Shown: positions 1-4,477 of the stretch, piece by piece | How the letters are laid out: every line of letters begins with the position of its first letter | How positions within the stretch are numbered: the first letter of the stretch is position 1 | Assembly (NCBI GenBank): GCA_934630555.1 | Contig: CAKTXB010000085.1 | Span: 1 to 7,852 of the forward strand | DNA: 7,852 bases | Direction: 5' to 3' | Source of the DNA: an uncultured Oscillospiraceae bacterium | GTDB lineage: Bacteria; Bacillota; Clostridia; Oscillospirales; Oscillospiraceae | Notes under the pieces: model-generated | What the model was told of the DNA's origin: nothing | Database searches by the model: none | The model's input: only the letters and a program-made list of their open reading frames with translations | Position numbers and translations under genes: made by a program

Positions 1-4
1 CAAG

Positions 5-70
5 GGTGCTCAATCCCGCCGGAATGGATGCTCAATTTGAGCGGTTGAGGTGCGCAATCTCGCGCGGAAT
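5..70. repeat. three imperfect 21-23 bp direct repeats
   Basis: Three adjoining units can be aligned by eye at 5-25, 26-48 and 49-70. Each starts GG(T/A)(G/T)GC(T/G)CAAT or close to it, and the first and third end in CGGAAT. The middle unit contains a perfect palindrome, GCTCAATTTGAGC, at 30-42. A reading frame on the plus strand (3-101, 32 codons then TGA) crosses the repeats and ends inside the terminator stem, but its protein is not recognisable. The region could be the tail of an upstream gene or RNA, or non-coding repeat DNA. No gene is called here. Confidence 0.45.
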
Positions 71-90
71 ACTCACCACCCACTCCGCCA

Positions 91-130
91 AGCATCAGTG
101 ACCCCCGACAGGGGGCTGCTGATGCTTTTT
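91..130 (+). terminator. Rho-independent terminator, cassette copy 1
   Basis: Stem arms AGCATCAG (91-98) and CTGATGCT (119-126) pair perfectly. An inner CCCCC/GGGGG stem (102-106 with 111-115) closes a GACA loop, and five T follow (126-130). There is no T tract on the minus side, so it acts on plus-strand transcripts entering from left of the window. Confidence 0.85.
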
Positions 131-136
131 GTATGG

Positions 137-176
137 GTGGGATGAGAAGTTTATACCCAGAAGGGGTAAATCCCAC
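137..176 (+). other. two-tier hairpin between the duplicated terminators
   Basis: The outer arms GTGGGAT (137-143) and ATCCCAC (170-176) are perfectly complementary. Inside them TACCC (154-158) pairs with GGGTA (164-168) around a five-base loop. No T tract follows it, so it is not a terminator itself. The second cassette copy keeps the AGAAGGGGTAAAT block but has lost the outer pairing. Its role is unknown. Confidence 0.4.
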
Positions 177-182
177 TCCACC

Positions 183-223
183 AAGCATCAGCGACCTCTG
201 TTGGAGGTTGCTGATGCTTTTTT
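183..223 (+). terminator. Rho-independent terminator, cassette copy 2
   Basis: A stem of AAGCATCAGC (183-192) with GCTGATGCTT (210-219) is extended inward through a G-T pair and ACCTC/GAGGT to a five-base loop. A run of six T ends the element (218-223). It works in the plus direction only. The outer arms match those of the terminator about 92 bp upstream, while the loop-proximal part differs. Confidence 0.85.
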
Positions 224-285
224 GTACGCGTGGAATGAAAAAGGTTAAGCACAGAAGGGGTAAATCTCCCCCACAGTTTGCACGA

Positions 286-321
286 AAAAATACAGCAGCC
301 CGTTGGGGCTGCTGTATTTTT
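286..321. terminator. strong bidirectional terminator-like hairpin
   Basis: A 16-bp perfect stem (286-301 with 306-321) closes a four-base GTTG loop. A tracts lie on the left and T tracts on the right, so both strands read as GC stem plus U tract. On plus it would end anything passing the second cassette. On minus it would back up the terminator of the surface protein gene. Confidence 0.8.
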
Positions 322-338
322 ATTCTCGGGCGGAAGGA

Positions 339-365
339 GGCGTTTATGCCGCAAGGCATGAAGCC
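339..365 (+). other. small GNRA-capped hairpin between two terminators
   Basis: ATGCC (346-350) and GGCAT (355-359) form a 5-bp stem capped by a GCAA tetraloop. An outer GGC (339-341) / GCC (363-365) pair is separated from it by a small internal loop. The same stretch has an AAGGAGG-like RBS (334-340) before ATG 346, opening a 35-codon frame with a C-x2-C pair. That frame runs through the next terminator and into the end of the opposite gene, so translation is doubtful. It may be a small structured RNA or chance. Confidence 0.25.
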
Positions 366-386
366 CTGCCTGTTCTGTGAAAAGCA

Positions 387-417
387 AAAAGTGCCTGCCG
401 GGTCGGCAGGCACTTTT
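387..417 (-). terminator. terminator of the surface protein gene
   Basis: A 14-bp perfect stem (387-400 with 404-417) closes a three-base loop. Read on minus, it begins 7 nt after the TAA stop of the surface protein gene and is followed by TTTTTGCTTTT. The plus side also has four T, so it could act in both directions. Confidence 0.9.
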
Positions 418-424
418 ATAGAGC

Positions 425-3400
425 TTATTTGCAGCTGCGATAGAGGAAGGTGACGATCTGCGCTCTGGTGCAGCTGTTGTTGGGGGCGAAGCGGGAGGTG
501 GTGACGCCATTCGTCACACCATTTGCAACAGCCCAGGCCACTGCACCGGCGTAGTACGCATCTGCGGGCACGTCGGCAAAGCCGCCATTGCCGGAATGCG
601 TTGTGCCGAATGCACGGCAGAGGAAGGTCACAGCCTGCGCGCGGGAGCAGGTCGCATCCGGGCTGAACGTGGTGCTGCTGGTGCCGGCAGTGATGCCGTT
701 TTCAACGGCCCAGGCCACGGCTTTGGCGTAGTAGGCCGAATCGGCAACATCCGTGAAGCTCGTGCTCGTCTTGGCTTCCGGTTCGCCGAGAGCGCGCCAG
801 AGGAACGTGATGATCTGCGCACGCGTGCACAGAGCGTCCGGCCCAAAGTACGTGTCGCTCAAGCCGTTGGTGATGCCGTTTTCGTAGGCCCATTCCACAG
901 CTTCAGCGTAGTAGGCATCGCTGTCAACATCGCGGAAGATGCGGTCAGCGTAGGCACTGCCGTTGACGGACTGTTTGCCGGCAGTGTTGGTGGTGTTGCT
1001 GGGTTCGGGGCGCGTGTAGACACAGACGAATGTGACCGGCTCGCCCGCGGCTTGTGACTTGTCGACCGTGGTGTTGTCACGCGGGGTGACATACACATTG
1101 CTGTGGCCGACGCTGGGATCAAAGGAGACCTGGAATGTAACAGTGCGGCGGATGGTGGCGGTGTGATCGCCGCCCTGCAGGATGGTGATGACCTCGCCAT
1201 CCTGTACGGCGTCAACGGCGCCCTGATAGGTTTCGTAGTAGGTCGTGTTGCCATCATCATCCGTAATCTTCGCGGCGACGGCAAGGCTCAAAGCAAACGT
1301 ACTGAAACCCTTATCATTCGTGAATTCCACGTACAGGCCGGACGCATCGGACTTGACTGTCACAGCGTAGACATACTTCACACCAGTGGACTTGGTGTGC
1401 GTTACATATACGGTGTCATCTGCATTGGCAAAGCCTGTGGGCAGAGCCAGATGTACGATTACGGATGTGCCAGTGGTGTCCAGCTTGCCGGCGTTCTTCT
1501 GAATGGTGACAGTATTGACACTTGCTGCGTTTGTGCCGTCATACTCAACCTGATTGGCCTCGGAGTCTGCCGTGGTGGCCTTGATGTCGTAAACAGCATC
1601 AATATCCAGCGTCAGTGTTTTGGCGGTGTTGTCATAGCCTGTGATGGTGATGTCCAGACGCGGAGCCACAATAGTGGTGATGGTGTCTGCAACCGTGGCT
1701 TCCGTGGCGCCTTGCGGTAGCTGTTCATTCAACTTGGACACAGTCGCCTTGCTGCTGTCGTCCAGTTTGGTAGCAGCCTCGGTGGCCGCTTCACTCACGC
1801 CAGTGACGGTGGAGTCACTCACGGCTTCGGCAACGGCAGCGTCAACACCATCTGCGGCTGCGGCCTCGGTTTTACCGGACACGACAGTCACATTGTCGGG
1901 AAGTTTCTCAGTAACTTTATAGTTGTAAGTGATGCCATTCACAACATAACTGCCGGGCAGCGCTACGAGGTTTGCATTTGTGATGTATGTGCTTGGGTCG
2001 TTTACGAAGTAACCGCCGTTGATGATGAGCGTGCCGTCAGTACGCACAGTCAGCTTACCGGCAAAAGCACCGCCATTGATGGTCAGGGTTGTGTTGGCTG
2101 CTATGGTCACGTTGTTGACAGTGCCGTCATTTACAGTTACAGTTGCTCCCTTATACAGATATAGACCCTTTTTTTTGCCGGTAACAATATTATTGAGCAC
2201 GGCAGAACCGGGCGTTGCAGATGAATCGGAGTTACCCCAGAAGTTCACATCACCGAAATTTGCGCTTGTATAGGAATAGCTACCAGTGAAAGTATGACCT
2301 TCCAGATAGAGTGCCAATGTAGAGGCAGTGCTCGTAAAATCTTCAGTTACATCCTGCAACAGGCAAATTTTGGAGGCGCCGACCTTTGCAGCTTCCTGCA
2401 AGCTCTTATAACAGGTGCTGAACGTCTTGTGCTTGGCAACAAAGCCGGCTCCAATGGCTTCCTCAGTGGTCATTGCAGCAACATTCCAGCGGCTGGTGGA
2501 CTCGTCCTGTTTTGCAATCATGCCATTTTCCACAAATTCGGACGGGTCGCGGTCATAGCTGCCGCCTTTTACAACGAGCGTGCCGCTGCCAGTGTTTGCA
2601 AGCGCGCCGTCATAGTTGCAGCCTGTCAGCGTCAGCGTACTGCTGCCGGAGTTGAGAATACCACCGTTAAAGAAGGTATCTTTGTTGGCAACGACAGTCA
2701 CACTGCGCGTGCTGGCATCTTCCAATGCGTAGACGCCATCGCCAGTTGCTGTAATTGTGCCCGGACCATAAATGCTGATAGCGGCCGAAGCATCTGTGCC
2801 GACTTTGAGTGCAGTGCAGCCGGCTGCGGTCAACGTGTGCCCATTCAATTTGATTGTCGTAGCACCAGAGAGCGCACTGAGGTCAAACGTGGCATCCGTT
2901 TGAGCATCATTTTCCAGTGTAATAGTGAGCGCCAGCTTTTTTTCAAATTCAAGGCTGTTAGCATACTGCGCGGCTTCGGCCAGAGTTTTATAATAGTGCG
3001 TATTTTTATTAAGAGCGTTGTAAACGCTGACAACAAACGGGAAATTGAGGTCGTCTTCGTCCACATTCGGCGTACTGCGCATGGGGAAGTATGTGTCCAT
3101 GGGGATGGAGTTAAAACCACCTACATAAATCGTATCGGTGTCTTCAACATAGTTGCCGGTAAGATTGCTATCGTCTTTTGCAGCTACATAGAACGCGGCA
3201 ATGGAAGAAAAGTCATCATTCGAGTTCTCTGTTTTGAAGAATTGGTTGTCTGTAATATTCAGAGTGAGTGCGGCATATTTGCTTGCCGATGAAGTAGCCT
3301 CCGACTCAATGTGGATGTAGCGCAGCTGCGTGGAATCCGTGGCAGTATGCTGGAATACGTTGTTTGTGACATTGAGTGTGCTGTTTGCCTTCGGCGAAGT

Positions 3401-3892
3401 CTGGATTGCATCCCAGTCCACATTATCAAACGAGCAGCCGGTTACGTTCAGAGTGCCAGTCAAGCCAGGAGCATAGATAGCCGACAGGTTGCCGGTTTTG
3501 CTTTCCCAACCGTACTTTTCACAGGTTGCGGCATCAATGACTGTGCTGTTGTGAATGTTTTCAAACACAACATTCTGCACCGTACCGCCTGCAGCGTTTA
3601 TGGTAATGGCAGAATTACCGGTGAGCTTATTGCTCTTGCCGTCGAGCGTTACGCCGGCTTTCAGCGTGACGTTGCCAGCATCGGCAATGTTTTTTAGAAG
3701 CTCAATCGTCTGGCCGCTGACGGCATCCGCCGCTGCGGCGTTCAGCGTGTCGTAATGCGTGCTGCCGATGGCAGCGGCGTGCTGACAGTCAGCACCGCCG
3801 GCACATTCTGTGCCGGCGGCCAGCGCCGTTACCGGCAAAAGCGTCAGCACCATACACAGTGCCAACACAAGTGATAAAGCTTTGCGTTTCAT
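425..3892 (-). CDS. secreted SLH-domain surface protein, beta-helix type
   Basis: This is an 1155-residue exported protein expected to sit non-covalently on the cell wall. Residues 1-26 are a clear signal peptide: MKRK, a hydrophobic core LSLVLALCMVLTLLPV, then TALAA. The mature N terminus has a C-x5-C-x-H motif (C30, C36, H38). Residues about 41-660 are rich in short Asn/Gly/Thr beta-strand repeats (for example LTLNITDNQF and TLTLTGCNYDGAL), as in right-handed parallel beta-helices. A module with Y-x-[ST]-L-x-x-A-A followed by an I-x-LL-like strand recurs near 47, 300, 495 and, in weaker form, 886. Residues about 675-735 are an Ala/Thr/Ser-rich, probably helical spacer, followed by Ig-like beta regions to about 958. 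Three SLH domains lie at about 986-1036, 1046-1095 and 1105-1155, each with FxDV, YYAxAVxWA, NG[IV]T and C[TS]RAQ. The family binds secondary cell wall polymer. No catalytic residues are recognisable, so an adhesin or structural role is more likely than an enzyme. ATG 3892 is supported by AGGAGG 8 nt upstream and by the signal peptide. The gene is monocistronic between its own promoter and terminator. Confidence 0.93.
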   Translation of the reverse strand: MKRKALSLVLALCMVLTLLPVTALAAGTECAGGADCQHAAAIGSTHYDTLNAAAADAVSGQTIELLKNIADAGNVTLKAGVTLDGKSNKLTGNSAITINAAGGTVQNVVFENIHNSTVIDAATCEKYGWESKTGNLSAIYAPGLTGTLNVTGCSFDNVDWDAIQTSPKANSTLNVTNNVFQHTATDSTQLRYIHIESEATSSASKYAALTLNITDNQFFKTENSNDDFSSIAAFYVAAKDDSNLTGNYVEDTDTIYVGGFNSIPMDTYFPMRSTPNVDEDDLNFPFVVSVYNALNKNTHYYKTLAEAAQYANSLEFEKKLALTITLENDAQTDATFDLSALSGATTIKLNGHTLTAAGCTALKVGTDASAAISIYGPGTITATGDGVYALEDASTRSVTVVANKDTFFNGGILNSGSSTLTLTGCNYDGALANTGSGTLVVKGGSYDRDPSEFVENGMIAKQDESTSRWNVAAMTTEEAIGAGFVAKHKTFSTCYKSLQEAAKVGASKICLLQDVTEDFTSTASTLALYLEGHTFTGSYSYTSANFGDVNFWGNSDSSATPGSAVLNNIVTGKKKGLYLYKGATVTVNDGTVNNVTIAANTTLTINGGAFAGKLTVRTDGTLIINGGYFVNDPSTYITNANLVALPGSYVVNGITYNYKVTEKLPDNVTVVSGKTEAAAADGVDAAVAEAVSDSTVTGVSEAATEAATKLDDSSKATVSKLNEQLPQGATEATVADTITTIVAPRLDITITGYDNTAKTLTLDIDAVYDIKATTADSEANQVEYDGTNAASVNTVTIQKNAGKLDTTGTSVIVHLALPTGFANADDTVYVTHTKSTGVKYVYAVTVKSDASGLYVEFTNDKGFSTFALSLAVAAKITDDDGNTTYYETYQGAVDAVQDGEVITILQGGDHTATIRRTVTFQVSFDPSVGHSNVYVTPRDNTTVDKSQAAGEPVTFVCVYTRPEPSNTTNTAGKQSVNGSAYADRIFRDVDSDAYYAEAVEWAYENGITNGLSDTYFGPDALCTRAQIITFLWRALGEPEAKTSTSFTDVADSAYYAKAVAWAVENGITAGTSSTTFSPDATCSRAQAVTFLCRAFGTTHSGNGGFADVPADAYYAGAVAWAVANGVTNGVTTSRFAPNNSCTRAQIVTFLYRSCK
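3779..3819 (-). repeat. two abutting perfect inverted repeats in the 5' coding region
   Basis: Inside the surface protein gene, just after the signal peptide codons, CCGCCGGCACA (3795-3805) and TGTGCCGGCGG (3809-3819) form an 11-bp perfect stem with a three-base loop. Next to it, GTGCTGAC (3779-3786) and GTCAGCAC (3788-3795) form an 8-bp inverted repeat about one central base. They share C3795. No T tract follows on minus, so this is not a terminator. The bases encode residues around C30 and C36. Confidence 0.7.
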
Positions 3893-3898
3893 TCAAAA

Positions 3899-3906
3899 CC
3901 CCTCCT
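3899..3906 (-). promoter_or_regulatory. ribosome binding site of the surface protein gene
   Basis: On minus the sequence is AGGAGGGG, with 8 nt between the AGGAGG core (3906-3901) and ATG 3892. This is near-perfect anti-SD complementarity at usual spacing. Confidence 0.9.
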
Positions 3907-3938
3907 AAAAGATTTTTACAGATCCACGCATATTTGCA

Positions 3939-3966
3939 GCGGTTTGCGCACGTATGCAGAAACCGC
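3939..3966 (-). other. hairpin in the long leader of the surface protein mRNA
   Basis: GCGGTTT (3939-3945) and AAACCGC (3960-3966) are perfectly complementary. GCA/TGC pairs inside them around a CGTA loop (3948-3957). The hairpin lies between the predicted transcription start (about 3978) and the RBS. It has no U tract and does not cover the RBS. It could stabilise the mRNA or bind a protein. No known riboswitch class is recognised. Confidence 0.4.
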
Positions 3967-3984
3967 CCACAACATCCAAAAAAA

Positions 3985-4013
3985 ATCATAGCACGCTTTC
4001 CAGTATTCGTCAA
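3985..4013 (-). promoter_or_regulatory. sigma-A promoter of the surface protein gene
   Basis: On minus, TTGACG (4013-4008) is followed by a 17-bp spacer and TATGAT (3990-3985), each matching the consensus at five of six positions. A/T-rich tracts upstream of the -35 (about 4014-4060) resemble an UP element. Transcription should start near 3978, giving a leader of about 85 nt. Strong expression is expected. Confidence 0.85.
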
Positions 4014-4069
4014 TAGAAAACCCTTGAAATTACAGGAAAAAAGCCGCAAAAAAAGCGATAAAATCCCGC

Positions 4070-4098
4070 TTGCGCAACGCCATGCCGGATGATATGAT
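4070..4098 (+). promoter_or_regulatory. possible weak plus-strand promoter, extended -10
   Basis: TTGCGC (4070-4075) is a poor -35. After 17 bp comes TATGAT (4093-4098), preceded by TG plus one base (TGATATGAT), which is an extended -10. It would transcribe rightward through the kinase-like relic towards the LuxR-family gene. A better promoter lies closer to that gene, so this one is tentative. Confidence 0.35.
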
Positions 4099-4216
4099 GC
4101 GGAATATAACAGGCCGGAATTTTTCCTTTTTTCGGGAACGTATAAAGAAATTTCCGAAGACTGAAACAGGGAGCTTGTTTGATGAAAAGCGCGAAATTCA
4201 GATGCGTTATATATGC

Positions 4217-4369
4217 GGCGCTGCGGAACGCGGCATCAGCACTCCATACACCGAACGTGTGCTGCCACATTTGGTGTTGGCGGGCAGTCCGCTGCATATC
4301 AAGCGGCTGCTGACGAGCCTTCTCGGCAATGCGGGCAAGTATGGCGGCGGCAGCGTGGGTTTGTCAGCG
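4217..4369 (+). pseudogene. in-frame relic of a sensor histidine kinase ATPase domain
   Basis: About 50 codons read AAERGIS, then LPHLVLAGSPLHIKRLLTSL and LGNAGKYGGGSVGL. This matches the N-box stretch of HATPase domains in hybrid sensor kinases of gut Clostridia, which typically have GSPLH-(L/V)-(R/K)-(Q/R)-(I/V)-L, then a helix with N-A-(V/I)-K-Y and a GGS(I/V) strand. No His-phosphorylation box precedes it and no DxGxG (G1) box follows in any frame, so only a fragment remains. It is open in the same frame as the downstream LuxR-family gene, with no stop between. No good RBS or start codon serves it, and the regulator's own promoter lies after it. I read it as a decayed piece of a former neighbour. 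Resemblance is by memory of the family, not by alignment. Confidence 0.5.
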
Positions 4370-4416
4370 TGGGCGCTTTTTGCGTTTTTGGCGGAGAGCT
4401 CCTGCTTTCATAACGA

Positions 4417-4445
4417 TTTACAAGCATGGCGGCAAATGGTAAGAT
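4417..4445 (+). promoter_or_regulatory. promoter of the LuxR-family regulator gene
   Basis: TTTACA (4417-4422; 5 of 6 matches to TTGACA), an exact 17-bp spacer, and TAAGAT (4440-4445; 4 of 6). The start would be near 4452, about 26 nt before ATG 4478. This supports 4478 as the start rather than any codon further upstream. Confidence 0.65.
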
Positions 4446-4463
4446 ATAAAACAGAAGAAAGGC

Positions 4464-4469
4464 GGGAGG
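4464..4469 (+). promoter_or_regulatory. RBS that decides the regulator start
   Basis: GGGAGG stands 8 nt before ATG 4478. The reading frame stays open leftward to a TTG at 4070, but upstream candidates in this frame (4070, 4082, 4094, 4097, 4202) lack a comparable site. ATG 4478 also puts the P-loop about 28 residues from the N terminus, as usual for the family. Confidence 0.8.
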
Positions 4470-4477
4470 TATGCTGG

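Larger units (their letters stand above)
81..266 (+). repeat. tandem duplication of a ~92-bp terminator cassette
   Basis: Positions 81-172 and 174-266 are two diverged copies of one unit. Matching blocks are CACTCC(G/A)CCAAGCATCAG at 81-98 and 174-191, CTGATGCTTTTT at 119-130 and 211-222, and CAGAAGGGGTAAATC at 158-172 and 252-266. The offset is 92-94 bp throughout. The terminator loops have diverged while the arms are kept, so the copies are old or the arms are under selection. Each terminator is directly preceded by a sequence like a tRNA 3' end (CACTCCGCCA, CACTCCACCA), but no tRNA body can be folded. Confidence 0.75.

Noticed and set aside
1..90. tRNA gene ending at the CCA at 88-90
   Set aside because: The bases that would be the T-arm (63-79) do not pair and lack a TTCRA loop. 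No GGAGTGG acceptor partner is found upstream.
5..266. CRISPR array
   Set aside because: The repeats are imperfect, of two different kinds, lack regular unique spacers, and overlap obvious terminators. No cas gene is present.
133..453. 106-codon plus frame across the terminator region
   Set aside because: It runs through three hairpin terminators and ends antisense to the surface protein gene. It has no RBS at its first ATG.
2294..3292. 332-codon open frame on plus, opposite the surface protein gene
   Set aside because: It lies wholly antisense to a gene with a signal peptide and recognisable domains. It has no RBS and no recognisable protein features. The same applies to the other antisense frames at 596-1057 and 1103-1720.
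4070..4477. TTG 4070 as the start of a 921-residue regulator
   Set aside because: TTG 4070 has no adequate RBS, and a promoter and RBS lie downstream at 4417-4469. The family's ATPase normally begins close to the N terminus, as it does from ATG 4478.
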